This document shows, one piece after another, positions 24,625 through 33,200 of a stretch of DNA of 36,508 nucleotides. The notes below the pieces were generated by a model. The model was not told the DNA's origin, made no database searches, and worked only from the letters and a program-made list of their open reading frames with translations. Within the stretch, counting starts at the first letter, position 1. Each line of letters opens with the position of its first letter. Origin of the DNA: Pseudomonas sp. RGM2987 (GTDB lineage Bacteria; Pseudomonadota; Gammaproteobacteria; Pseudomonadales; Pseudomonadaceae); NCBI RefSeq assembly GCF_022952855.1, contig NZ_JALJDX010000169.1:1-36508 (forward strand). The letters are read 5' to 3'. The position numbers were made by a program, and so were the translations under genes.

Positions 24625-25827
24625 TCACGCAGCAAAAAATGGCAGCGCCAGGTACAGCTTGATCACGATGACATTAATGATGTCGATGAAAAACGCGCCC
24701 ACCATCGGCACCACCAGAAAGGCGATCTGAGAAGCGCCGTAGCGTTGGGTCACCGCTTGCATGTTAGCAATAGCCGTCGGTGTGGCACCCAGGCCAAAAC
24801 CACAATGCCCCGCCGCCAATACTGCCGCATCGTAGTTACGCCCCATCATTCTGAACGTCACGAAAATCGCGAACAATGCCATGACCAGCGCCTGCGCGGC
24901 GAGGATGATGAAGATCGGCAACGCCAGCGCCGCCAGGTCCCAGAGCTTGAGCGACATCAGTGCAATCGCCAGGAACAGCGACAAGCTGACATTCCCCAGC
25001 ACGGAGACCTCCCGCTCAAATACCTGATACACGCCAAGCGCCGATAGCCCGTTGCGCAACACAACACCGACGAACAAGACACAGACGAAGGTCGGCAACT
25101 CGAATGCAGTGTCGTGAAGCCAGCCATTGAGCAAAGTGCCCGCCAGCAAACTGACCGCGATCAGCGCCAGGGTCTCGATAAATGAAAACGGCGTAATCGA
25201 GCGTTCTTTGTTTGGTTGCTCAAAGCCCTTCGGCAGCCGTGGCTTCTCATGTTCAGGGCCAGGTTTCGGGACACGCTTGATCAGCACGCGAGCGACCGGC
25301 CCGCCAATCAGGCCGCCCAATACCAGGCCGAACGTTGCCGAAGCCATCGCCAGTTCCGAGGCTGAGGCCAACCCGAACTTCTCGCTGAACATCGTTCCCC
25401 AGGCAGCACCGGTCCCATGCCCACCCGCCAAGGTGATCGACCCCGTCAGCAAGCCCATCAGCGGGTCGAGCCCCAACGTCGTGGCGAGCCCAATGCCCAA
25501 TGCGTTCTGGACCACCAGAAGCCCGGTCACTGCCAACAGGAAGATCCCCACCACACGCCCGCCTTTTCTCAGGCTGGCGAAGTCCGCGCTCAAACCGATG
25601 GTGGCGAAGAAAGCCAACATCAGAGGCGTCTGCAATGAAGTATCGAACCGTACTTCAATATCAAGGAGCCGCAGTATCAAGAGCACCAAGGCAACTACGA
25701 GACCGCCCGCGACAGGCTCGGGAATATTATAGGCACGCAAAAAACCGACACGTGCGACGAGTCCGCGACCCAGCAAAAGTACTAGCGAGGCGGCGACCAG
25801 TGTTCCATAGAAATCGAGTTGAACCAT
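24625..25827 (-). CDS. gltS: Sodium/glutamate symporter
   Basis: A 400-residue inner-membrane symporter that imports glutamate with sodium. Hydrophobic segments occur throughout (about ten), with the GltS motif SITLAGGHGTGAAWG and its second-half counterpart AGHCGFGLGATPTAIANM. The N terminus MVQLDFYGTLVAASLVLLLG is typical. The start has only a weak ribosome site (AAG), and the region just upstream is rich in dyads. A terminator shared with crc follows. Confidence 0.93.
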   Translation of the reverse strand: MVQLDFYGTLVAASLVLLLGRGLVARVGFLRAYNIPEPVAGGLVVALVLLILRLLDIEVRFDTSLQTPLMLAFFATIGLSADFASLRKGGRVVGIFLLAVTGLLVVQNALGIGLATTLGLDPLMGLLTGSITLAGGHGTGAAWGTMFSEKFGLASASELAMASATFGLVLGGLIGGPVARVLIKRVPKPGPEHEKPRLPKGFEQPNKERSITPFSFIETLALIAVSLLAGTLLNGWLHDTAFELPTFVCVLFVGVVLRNGLSALGVYQVFEREVSVLGNVSLSLFLAIALMSLKLWDLAALALPIFIILAAQALVMALFAIFVTFRMMGRNYDAAVLAAGHCGFGLGATPTAIANMQAVTQRYGASQIAFLVVPMVGAFFIDIINVIVIKLYLALPFFAA

Positions 25828-25850
25828 CGGGTTTATTCTTGGGCTGGATA

Positions 25851-25888
25851 TTCAGAGGCGTACTGTTTACCTGGATACGCCTCTTGAA
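25851..25888 (-). promoter_or_regulatory. Strong imperfect palindrome upstream of gltS
   Basis: TTCAGAGGCGTA (25851-25862) pairs with TACGCCTCTTGAA (25876-25888) with one bulged base, around a 13-base loop. It lies 24-61 bases before the gltS start. There is no T-tract. A second dyad, AACGCT-GGT-AGCGTT (25904-25918), is close by. Confidence 0.5.
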
Positions 25889-25918
25889 CAGGTTGATTGG
25901 CATAACGCTGGTAGCGTT

Positions 25919-26233
25919 GGGCATCCGAGGGCCTTCAATGGCCTGAATATGTCGAGATATTTCTTGATTAACATGATGCCGGGGAACCTTAGCAATCAAT
26001 AAAGGTGGCTGCCAAGTACATAAGTTGAGTTAGAGGCTTTTAGTTGTGACTGGAAATGTAAGATAGTTTAAAGAAACCAATGGACTTACATATATGGGCT
26101 CCATTCACAAGTCGGACAATTCTGATTTAGCCGATGCATATATCCGTTTCTGCGGTAACTTTTGAAAAAGCCGAAATGCCGTGCAGACAAAAGTAACCAA
26201 AGCGCAGGAGCAGCATCTGTATTGCAGATGCAT
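25919..26233. other. A+T-richer gene-free stretch upstream of gltS
   Basis: No credible coding frame is seen. It must hold the gltS promoter near its left side. Base composition is lower in G+C than the rest of the window around 26020-26150. A decayed intergenic repeat lies at 26139-26212. Confidence 0.5.
26139..26212. repeat. Decayed copy of a Pseudomonas intergenic repeat
   Basis: ATATCCGTTTCTGCGGTAAC followed by TTTTGAAAAAGCCGAAA and AAAAGTAACCAAAGCGC matches, from memory, both ends of a repeat common between genes in fluorescens-group genomes. The middle part expected between GGTAAC and the TTTTGAAAAGC segment is missing here. Confidence 0.45.
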
Positions 26234-26332
26234 TGCTATCGCGAGCAGGCTCGCTCCCACCCTTGATCTTCAGCGGATACAAAATTTATGTGCCCCCCAA
26301 AATCACTGTGGGAGCGGGTTTGCTCCCACAGG
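26234..26332. repeat. REP doublet
   Basis: GCTATCGCGAGCAGGCTCGC with TCCCAC on the left faces TGTGGGAGCGGGTTTGCTCC on the right. The right arm ends in CCCACAGG rather than CGCGA and so is recombined or truncated. Confidence 0.85.
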
Positions 26333-26378
26333 AGATGGATACACACCGGCAATCGAGAACCGGTTGCCCGTCACTCCG

Positions 26379-26747
26379 TTACTTGACCAACCGCCAGGTA
26401 AACGGATACCGATACGCCTGCCCCTCATTGGCCTTCACCCCACCAATAATGGTCAACACCAGCGCACCGATCGCGATCAACCCAAACAGAAAGAACCCAA
26501 TCACCACCACCATCAGTAGCAAGCTGATCGCTGAAGCAATTGCTACGGTGATCTGGAAGTTCAGGGCTTCCTTGCCCTGGGCATCGATAAATGGATCGGA
26601 CTCACGCTTGAGCTGCCAGAGCACCAGCGGCCCGATCAGCGTGCCGAACGGAATCCAGATCCCCAGCAAGGCGGACAGGTGACAAAACATTGCCCATTGA
26701 CGCGCCTCTTTGCTCGGCTGGGGCAGCAGGATTTGTTCATCACTCAT
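26379..26747 (-). CDS. DUF4870 (Tic20-like) small membrane protein
   Basis: A 122-residue protein with about three hydrophobic helices (CHLSALLGIWIPFGTLIGPL; ASAISLLLMVVVIGFFLFGL; LVLTIIGGV) and the signature DPFIDAQGKEALNFQIT of DUF4870. Function is unknown; expected in the inner membrane. AGGAG lies six bases before ATG. It starts 31 bases past rph on the same strand and is probably co-transcribed. Confidence 0.88.
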   Translation of the reverse strand: MSDEQILLPQPSKEARQWAMFCHLSALLGIWIPFGTLIGPLVLWQLKRESDPFIDAQGKEALNFQITVAIASAISLLLMVVVIGFFLFGLIAIGALVLTIIGGVKANEGQAYRYPFTWRLVK

Positions 26748-26778
26748 GACATTCTCCTTGTCTGGGGATACGGATCGA

Positions 26779-27501
26779 TCAGTCGGCCAATGCGGCCTTT
26801 TGCAGTTCGAAGATCTCGCTCATGCCTTTCTTCGCCAATTCCAGCATAGCGTTCAATTCTTCCGGCTGGAACGGCGCGCCCTCGGCGGTGCCTTGTACTT
26901 CGATGAAGCCGCCGGCGCTGGTCATGACCACGTTCAGGTCGGTCTCGGCGGCAGAGTCTTCCAGGTAGTCCAGGTCCAGCACCGGCTCGCCCTGGTACAT
27001 GCCCACGGAGACTGCACCAATCATCTGTTTGAGCGGATCGCCGCCCTTGAGGCCGCCACGTTTCTTGATCACTTTCAAGGCGTCGACCAGCGCGACCATG
27101 GCCCCGGTGATGGACGCGGTGCGGGTACCGCCGTCGGCCTGGATCACGTCGCAATCGACATACAGGGTCACGTCGCCCAGTTTGGACATGTCCAGTGCGG
27201 CGCGCAGCGAGCGGCCGATCAGGCGTTGGATTTCCAGGGTGCGCCCGCCCTGCTTGCCACGGCTGGCCTCGCGCTGGTTCCGCTCGCCGGTGGCCCGCGG
27301 CAGCATGCCGTACTCGGCGGTCAGCCAACCCTGGCCCTGGCCCTTGAGGAACCGCGGCACGCCGTTCTCGACGCTGACGGTGCAGATGACCTTGGTATCA
27401 CCGAATTCGACCAGTACAGATCCCTCGGCGTGTTTGGTGTAGTTGCGGGTAATGCGGATCGAGCGGAGCTGATCGGCAACGCGACCACTTGGACGTTTCA
27501 T
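26779..27501 (-). CDS. rph: Ribonuclease PH
   Basis: A 240-residue phosphate-dependent 3'-5' exoribonuclease that trims tRNA 3' ends and structured RNA. The start [20 protein letters not shown], the phosphate-site region [20 protein letters not shown], and [18 protein letters not shown] are characteristic. Unlike the frameshifted rph of E. coli K-12, the gene is intact. ATG at 27499-27501 is preferred over the upstream frame. It is divergent from yicC. Confidence 0.97.
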   Translation of the reverse strand: MKRPSGRVADQLRSIRITRNYTKHAEGSVLVEFGDTKVICTVSVENGVPRFLKGQGQGWLTAEYGMLPRATGERNQREASRGKQGGRTLEIQRLIGRSLRAALDMSKLGDVTLYVDCDVIQADGGTRTASITGAMVALVDALKVIKKRGGLKGGDPLKQMIGAVSVGMYQGEPVLDLDYLEDSAAETDLNVVMTSAGGFIEVQGTAEGAPFQPEELNAMLELAKKGMSEIFELQKAALAD

Positions 27502-27537
27502 AGGGAACACCTGTACTGAGGACGGAAAACTGCCGGC

Positions 27538-27543
27538 ATTATA
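27538..27543 (-). promoter_or_regulatory. Predicted -10 element of rph
   Basis: The minus strand reads a perfect TATAAT here, giving a leader of about 30 bases to rph. At 17 bases upstream TGCCCT is a poor -35, so the call rests on the -10. Confidence 0.5.
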
Positions 27544-27587
27544 AAGCCGTGTTCCCTTATAGGGCAGTTTAAACGTAGCGCAGTTCT

Positions 27588-27610
27588 AAAAAACGGCTGC
27601 GAGCGCAGCC
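27588..27610 (-). terminator. Terminator-like hairpin upstream of the rph promoter
   Basis: On the minus strand GGCTGC-GCTC-GCAGCC is followed by G and six T. It lies upstream of the rph -10 and facing away from yicC, so it would stop leftward transcription coming from the yicC region. Confidence 0.55.
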
Positions 27611-27682
27611 CCTCCACGGCCCGCCCGACGGGCTGCAGCGCTTTGTCACAGGCACGGTTTGGGGGCATGCGCCCCACTGCGC

Positions 27683-27688
27683 TACAAT
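27683..27688 (+). promoter_or_regulatory. Possible -10 element of yicC
   Basis: TACAAT, 5 of 6 to consensus, lies about 90 bases before yicC. No clear -35. Confidence 0.35.
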
Positions 27689-27776
27689 CCTGCGCCTTTG
27701 CAGCCCTCAGGCTTCAATCCACAGATTCCAGGCACCACGACCGCAGGTTGTGCCGCCTGCATTGCGAGGAACCTCC

Positions 27777-28640
27777 ATGGTGCACAGCATGACCGCCTTC
27801 GCCCGCGTCGAAAAAGCCGGGGCCCAGGGCACGCTGAGCTGGGAACTGCGTTCGGTCAACAGCCGCTACCTGGAACCACACTTGCGCTTGCCCGAATCCT
27901 TCCGCGACCTGGAAGGCGGTGTGCGCGAAGCGCTGCGCCAGGGGCTGTCCCGGGGCAAGCTGGAATGCACCCTGCGCTTTACCGAAGAAAGCACCGGCAA
28001 GACCTTGCAGGTGGATCGCGAGCGCGCCGCGCAACTGGTTGCCGCCGCCGAAACCGTCGCCAGCCTGATCCAGAACCCCGCAGCCCTGAACCCGCTGGAA
28101 GTGCTGGCCTGGCCCGGCGTGCTGGTGGGCGATGCCAGCGACCCGCAAGCGCTGAACGCCGAGGCACTGGCGCTGTTCAATCAAGGCTTGAAGGAACTCA
28201 AGGCCGGTCGCGAGCGTGAAGGCGCGGAGCTGGCTCGGCTGATCAACGAGCGCCTGACCTCTATAGAGGCCGACGTCACCACCCTGCGCGAGCTGGTCCC
28301 GCAGATGCTCGCCACCCAGCGCCAGAAAGTCCTCGACCGCTTTGCCGACATGAAGGCCGAGCTGGACCCGCAGCGCCTGGAACAGGAAATGGTCATGCTC
28401 GCGCAAAAAAGCGACGTGGCCGAAGAACTGGATCGTCTGAGCACCCACATCATCGAAGTTCGCCGGGTGCTCAAGTCCGGCGGCGCGGCCGGTCGCCGCC
28501 TCGACTTCCTGATGCAGGAGCTCAACCGCGAAGCCAACACATTGGGCTCCAAAGCCTTCGACCCGCGCAGCACCCAGGCGGCGGTCAACCTCAAGGTGTT
28601 GATCGAGCAGATGCGCGAACAAGTGCAGAACATTGAGTAA
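27777..28640 (+). CDS. yicC: YicC/YloC family endoribonuclease
   Basis: A 287-residue protein with YicC-like N domain (MVHSMTAFARVEKAGAQGTL, LRSVNSRYLE) and DUF1732 C domain (DRLSTHIIEVRRVLKSGG, GRRLDFLMQELNREANTLGS). The family is an endoribonuclease; in E. coli YicC has been linked with PNPase and small RNA turnover. GAGGA lies six bases before ATG 27777, which gives the family N terminus; an upstream ATG at 27750 is in frame but less likely. Gmk follows 12 bases later. Divergent rph is another RNase, so RNA turnover genes are paired here. Confidence 0.93.
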   Translation: MVHSMTAFARVEKAGAQGTLSWELRSVNSRYLEPHLRLPESFRDLEGGVREALRQGLSRGKLECTLRFTEESTGKTLQVDRERAAQLVAAAETVASLIQNPAALNPLEVLAWPGVLVGDASDPQALNAEALALFNQGLKELKAGREREGAELARLINERLTSIEADVTTLRELVPQMLATQRQKVLDRFADMKAELDPQRLEQEMVMLAQKSDVAEELDRLSTHIIEVRRVLKSGGAAGRRLDFLMQELNREANTLGSKAFDPRSTQAAVNLKVLIEQMREQVQNIE

Positions 28641-28646
28641 GGCTAA

Positions 28647-29273
<627 letters not shown>

Positions 29274-29347
29274 CCGGCCCTTCCCAAAACCGCTGCGACG
29301 GCTTTACATTGGTACTCGCAGCGCGCCGAGGGGTTTGGTTAAAAAAT

Positions 29348-29377
29348 CAGCGCTTCCCTAAACGCTGGTGTTTTTTT
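29348..29377 (+). terminator. Terminator between gmk and rpoZ
   Basis: CAGCG (29348-29352) and CGCTG (29363-29367) with a 10-base loop are followed by GTG and seven T. The short stem suggests partial termination. Confidence 0.55.
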
Positions 29378-29440
29378 AAACTGTCGAGTCCGCTCGCCCA
29401 ACCGGGCAGCGCGCATATTGCATTCGCTCCGAGGAATACC

Positions 29441-29704
29441 ATGGCCCGCGTAACCGTTGAAGACTGCCTAGAACACGTGGAAAACCGCTTTGAGCTGGTC
29501 ATGCTCTCTACCAAGCGTGCCCGTCAACTGGCTACCGGTGGCAAAGAGCCGTTGGTCCAGTGGGAAAACGACAAGCCTACCGTAGTAGCGCTGCGTGAAA
29601 TCGCCGAGGGCCTGATGAGCTACGAGTTCATCGCCAACGCTGAAATCGTCGAAGACGAACCGCTGTTCGCAGCGTTCGAGGACGAGTCCAACGAGGCGGT
29701 CTAA
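29441..29704 (+). CDS. rpoZ: RNA polymerase omega subunit
   Basis: An 87-residue omega subunit that helps assemble beta-prime and is needed for one ppGpp site on RNA polymerase. The sequence [20 protein letters not shown] and [20 protein letters not shown] is characteristic. ATG at 29441 with GAGGAA five bases before; the upstream open frame from 29309 runs through a terminator and is not real. SpoT follows 60 bases later. Confidence 0.97.
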   Translation: MARVTVEDCLEHVENRFELVMLSTKRARQLATGGKEPLVQWENDKPTVVALREIAEGLMSYEFIANAEIVEDEPLFAAFEDESNEAV

Positions 29705-29764
29705 GCCTATGCCTGGTCGACGTAGCACGGCGCGGGGTCACAGCAGACGGCAGGAGTCATCATC

Positions 29765-31870
29765 ATGCCGAGCATAGACGCCCTCGCCGATCGCTTATCG
29801 GCCTACCTCGGCACGGACCAGGTCAATCTGGTCCGCCGAGCCTATTTCTACGCCGAACAAGCCCACGACGGCCAGCGTCGCCGCAGCGGCGAGGCGTACG
29901 TCACGCACCCGCTTGCGGTGGCGAATATTCTTGCCGACATGCACATGGACCATCAGAGCCTGATGGCGGCCATGCTCCATGACGTGATCGAAGACACCGG
30001 CATTGCCAAGGAAGCGCTGCAAGCGCAGTTCGGCGAAACCGTGGCCGAACTGGTCGACGGGGTCAGCAAGCTGACCCAGATGAACTTCGAGACCAAGGCC
30101 GAGGCCCAGGCCGAAAACTTCCAGAAGATGGCCATGGCCATGGCGCGCGATATCCGCGTGATCCTGGTCAAGCTTGCCGACCGCCTGCACAACATGCGCA
30201 CCCTGGAAGTGCTGTCCGGCGAAAAACGCCGGCGCATCGCCAAGGAAACCCTGGAAATCTACGCCCCCATCGCCAACCGCCTGGGCATGCACGCAATCCG
30301 CATCGAATTTGAAGACTTAGGCTTCAAGGCCATGCACCCGATGCGCTCGGCGCGGATCAACCAGGCCGTCAAGCGTGCCCGGGGCAACCGCAAGGAAATC
30401 GTCAACAAGATCGAAGAGTCGCTGAGCCACTGCCTGGCTATCGACGGCATCGAAGGCGAAGTCAGCGGCCGGCAGAAGCACCTCTACGGCATCTACAAGA
30501 AAATGCGCGGCAAACGCCGGGCCTTCAACGAGATCATGGACGTCTACGCGTTCCGGATCATCGTCGACAAGGTCGACACCTGCTACCGCGTCTTGGGTGC
30601 TGTGCATAATTTGTACAAACCGCTGCCGGGGCGCTTCAAGGATTACATCGCGATCCCCAAGGCCAACGGCTACCAGTCGCTGCACACCACGCTGTTCGGC
30701 ATGCACGGCGTCCCGATCGAGATCCAGATCCGCACCCGCGAAATGGAAGAGATGGCCAACAACGGCATCGCCGCCCATTGGCTCTACAAGTCCAGCGGTG
30801 ACGAACAACCCAAGAGCACCCATGCCCGAGCGCGGCAGTGGGTCAAGGGCGTGCTGGAAATGCAGCAGCGCGCCGGCAACTCCCTGGAATTCATCGAGAG
30901 CGTCAAGATCGACCTGTTTCCGGACGAGGTCTACGTCTTCACGCCCAAGGGCCGGATCATGGAGCTGCCCAAAGGCTCCACGGCGGTGGACTTTGCCTAT
31001 GCAGTGCACACCGACGTCGGCAACAGCTGCATTGCCTGCCGGATCAACCGTCGCCTGGCACCGCTGTCCGAGCCGCTGCAAAGCGGCTCCACGGTGGAAA
31101 TCGTCAGCGCCCCCGGCGCGCGACCGAATCCGGCCTGGCTCAACTTCGTGGTCACCGGCAAGGCGCGCACGCACATCCGCCACGCGTTGAAACTGCAACG
31201 CCGCTCCGAATCCATCAACCTTGGCGAACGCCTGTTGAACAAGGTGTTGAACGGTTTCGACAGCTCGCTGGACAAGATCCCGAGCGAGCGCGTGCAGGTG
31301 ATGCTCACTGAATACCGCCTGGAGCTGATCGAAGACCTGCTCGAAGACATCGGCCTGGGCAACCGCATGGCCTATGTCGTCGCCCGTCGCCTGCTCGGCG
31401 AAGGCGAGCAACTGCCAAGCCCCGAGGGCCCGCTGGCGATCCGCGGTACCGAGGGCCTGGTGCTCAGCTATGCCAAGTGCTGCACGCCGATCCCGGGCGA
31501 CCCGATCGTCGGCCATCTGTCCGCCGGCAAGGGGATGGTGGTGCACCTGGACAACTGCCGCAACATCAGTGAAATCCGCCACAACCCGGAAAAATGCATC
31601 CAGTTGTCCTGGGCCAAGGATGTCACTGGCGAATTCAACGTCGAGCTGCGGGTCGAGCTGGAACACCAGCGTGGCCTGATCGCGCTGCTGGCCAGCAGCG
31701 TCAATGCCGCCGACGGCAACATCGAGAAAATCAGCATGGACGAGCGCGACGGCCGCATCAGCGTCGTCCAACTGGTGGTCAGCGTGCACGACCGTGTGCA
31801 CCTGGCCCGCGTGATCAAGAAACTGCGTGCCCTGACCGGGGTGATCCGCATCACCCGGATGCGCGCGTAG
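29765..31870 (+). CDS. spoT: Bifunctional (p)ppGpp synthetase/hydrolase SpoT
   Basis: A 701-residue RelA/SpoT protein controlling the stringent response. The HD hydrolase domain is intact: YVTHPLAVANIL, LHDVIEDTG (HD at 72-73, ED at 76-77) and KLADRLHNMRTL. The synthetase domain has RFKD at 290-293, the RxKD motif of bifunctional enzymes (RelA-type synthetases have ExDD), followed by YQSLHTTLFG and IEIQIRTREME. Then TGS (VYVFTPKGRIMELPKGSTAV) at about 385-450, a zinc-finger/helical region with CCTPIPGD, and a C-terminal ACT domain. AGGAG lies nine bases before ATG. Confidence 0.97.
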   Translation: MPSIDALADRLSAYLGTDQVNLVRRAYFYAEQAHDGQRRRSGEAYVTHPLAVANILADMHMDHQSLMAAMLHDVIEDTGIAKEALQAQFGETVAELVDGVSKLTQMNFETKAEAQAENFQKMAMAMARDIRVILVKLADRLHNMRTLEVLSGEKRRRIAKETLEIYAPIANRLGMHAIRIEFEDLGFKAMHPMRSARINQAVKRARGNRKEIVNKIEESLSHCLAIDGIEGEVSGRQKHLYGIYKKMRGKRRAFNEIMDVYAFRIIVDKVDTCYRVLGAVHNLYKPLPGRFKDYIAIPKANGYQSLHTTLFGMHGVPIEIQIRTREMEEMANNGIAAHWLYKSSGDEQPKSTHARARQWVKGVLEMQQRAGNSLEFIESVKIDLFPDEVYVFTPKGRIMELPKGSTAVDFAYAVHTDVGNSCIACRINRRLAPLSEPLQSGSTVEIVSAPGARPNPAWLNFVVTGKARTHIRHALKLQRRSESINLGERLLNKVLNGFDSSLDKIPSERVQVMLTEYRLELIEDLLEDIGLGNRMAYVVARRLLGEGEQLPSPEGPLAIRGTEGLVLSYAKCCTPIPGDPIVGHLSAGKGMVVHLDNCRNISEIRHNPEKCIQLSWAKDVTGEFNVELRVELEHQRGLIALLASSVNAADGNIEKISMDERDGRISVVQLVVSVHDRVHLARVIKKLRALTGVIRITRMRA

Positions 31871-31894
31871 CCTAGTCATTACAAGGAGTCATTC

Positions 31895-32275
31895 ATGACC
31901 AAAACCGTTATCACCAGCGACAAGGCCCCGGCCGCCATCGGTACTTATTCCCAGGCGATCAAGGCGGGCAACACCGTGTACATGTCGGGCCAGATCCCGC
32001 TGGACCCGAAAACCATGGAGCTGGTGGAAGGCTTCGAAGCCCAGACCGTGCAGGTCTTCGAAAACCTCAAGGCCGTGGCTGAAGCCGCTGGCGGTTCCTT
32101 CAAGGACATCGTCAAGCTGAACATCTTCCTCACCGACCTGAGCCACTTCGCCAAGGTCAACGAGATCATGGGCAAGTATTTCGACCAGCCTTACCCTGCC
32201 CGCGCCGCCATCGGCGTGGCGGCCCTGCCCAAGGGTGCGCAAGTCGAAATGGACGCCATCCTGGTCATCGAGTAA
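31895..32275 (+). CDS. ridA: RidA enamine/imine deaminase
   Basis: A 126-residue archetypal RidA. It hydrolyses 2-aminoacrylate and similar imines produced by PLP enzymes. R103 in [20 protein letters not shown] is the conserved carboxylate-binding Arg, E118 the following catalytic Glu, with [20 protein letters not shown] near the start. AAGGAG lies six to seven bases before ATG. It starts 24 bases after spoT and ends the operon before a strong terminator; the spoT-ridA order is usual in gammaproteobacteria. Confidence 0.96.
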   Translation: MTKTVITSDKAPAAIGTYSQAIKAGNTVYMSGQIPLDPKTMELVEGFEAQTVQVFENLKAVAEAAGGSFKDIVKLNIFLTDLSHFAKVNEIMGKYFDQPYPARAAIGVAALPKGAQVEMDAILVIE

Positions 32276-32281
32276 CACGCC

Positions 32282-32312
32282 CGGCGCAGCCTTCGCGCTG
32301 CGCCGTTTCGTT
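32282..32312 (+). terminator. Terminator after spoT-ridA
   Basis: A perfect 9-bp stem CGGCGCAGC/GCTGCGCCG with loop CTTCGC is followed by TTTCGTTTT. It closes the rpoZ-spoT-ridA unit. Confidence 0.85.
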
Positions 32313-32328
32313 TTGAAAGGACTCCACC

Positions 32329-33069
32329 ATGCGCAAAGCGCTTGCTCTCTCGCTGCTTGGCCTTTTTCTGGGCGGTTGCGCCAGCGACCCGGCCGACCGT
32401 GACATCAGCGGCACCTGGATCAACCAGGCCGCCATCGACGCAGCCGCCAAGGGTGGCGCGCTGCGCGAGGCGCTGCAGGGGTATGGCCCGAACCTGGAAT
32501 GGGACGTCAACACCCGGGCCGGCCAGGCGCGCTACACCAACGGTTTTGAAAATGTCGAAGGCAAGTTGCTGGGCGAAGAAGACGGCACCTGGAAAGTCGA
32601 TTTCTACGGCAGCGCCGCCAGCGAACTGAAACGCGACGGCGACCAGTTGAACCAGGCCGCCAACGAAAACGAACCGCAGCAGGTGTTCGACCGCGCGCAG
32701 ATCCAGGTCCCGGAAGGCGCGCCCATCGGCGCCAGCTTCGAGCGTGCGCTGTACGCCGCCTACCTCGGTGGCACCTGGCACATCGTAAACGGCCCCGGCC
32801 AAGGCGCCAGCGTGCAATTCCAACCCGACGGCCAGGTCAGCGGCCTGCCGGGCGCCGATCGCTACGCCCTGTGCCTGGCCGGCGATTGCGCCTCCATGAG
32901 CGGCGGCAACGACAACATCTGGCTACAACAGAACGGCCAGGGCAACACCTGGATCTTCGCCCGCAACGGCAAGACGCTGGAAATCTTCCAGACCGTGAAC
33001 GCGGCGCTGGCGGATGAAATGCCGTCGTTTACGCCGGGTGACCGGCAGTGGGTGCTAGAAAAGCAATAA
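32329..33069 (+). CDS. Lipoprotein of unknown function
   Basis: A 246-residue protein I do not recognise. The signal peptide has a lipobox LGGC with C17 as lipidated Cys followed by ASDPA; the residue after Cys is not Asp, so outer membrane sorting is expected. The mature protein has two similar parts each containing a G-T-W segment (ISGTWINQ; LGGTWHIVNG) and Gly/Asn-rich strands such as GGNDNIWLQQNGQGNTWIFA, suggesting beta-rich lipocalin- or META-like folds. AAAGGA lies six bases upstream of ATG. It directly follows the ridA terminator and has its own REP after it. Confidence 0.8.
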   Translation: MRKALALSLLGLFLGGCASDPADRDISGTWINQAAIDAAAKGGALREALQGYGPNLEWDVNTRAGQARYTNGFENVEGKLLGEEDGTWKVDFYGSAASELKRDGDQLNQAANENEPQQVFDRAQIQVPEGAPIGASFERALYAAYLGGTWHIVNGPGQGASVQFQPDGQVSGLPGADRYALCLAGDCASMSGGNDNIWLQQNGQGNTWIFARNGKTLEIFQTVNAALADEMPSFTPGDRQWVLEKQ

Positions 33070-33087
33070 CCCAAACAGAAATCCCAC

Positions 33088-33180
33088 TGTGGGAGCGGGC
33101 TTGCTCGCGATAGCGTCCTTCCAGCCAACGAAGATGTTGGATGTGAGGGCCTCATCGCGAGCAGGCTCGCTCCCACAGGA
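33088..33180. repeat. REP doublet
   Basis: TGTGGGAGCGGGCTTGCTCG and CGAGCAGGCTCGCTCCCACA face each other around about 55 bases. It lies between convergent gene ends. Confidence 0.92.
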
Positions 33181-33200
33181 GTATGTGGCGTGCAAAAAAA

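Noticed and set aside
29309..29440. N-terminal extension of rpoZ
   Set aside because: The upstream part contains a terminator and is not omega-like; GAGGAA before ATG 29441 decides the start.
30317..31879. 520-codon minus-strand frame opposite spoT
   Set aside because: Shadow of spoT, no domain pattern.
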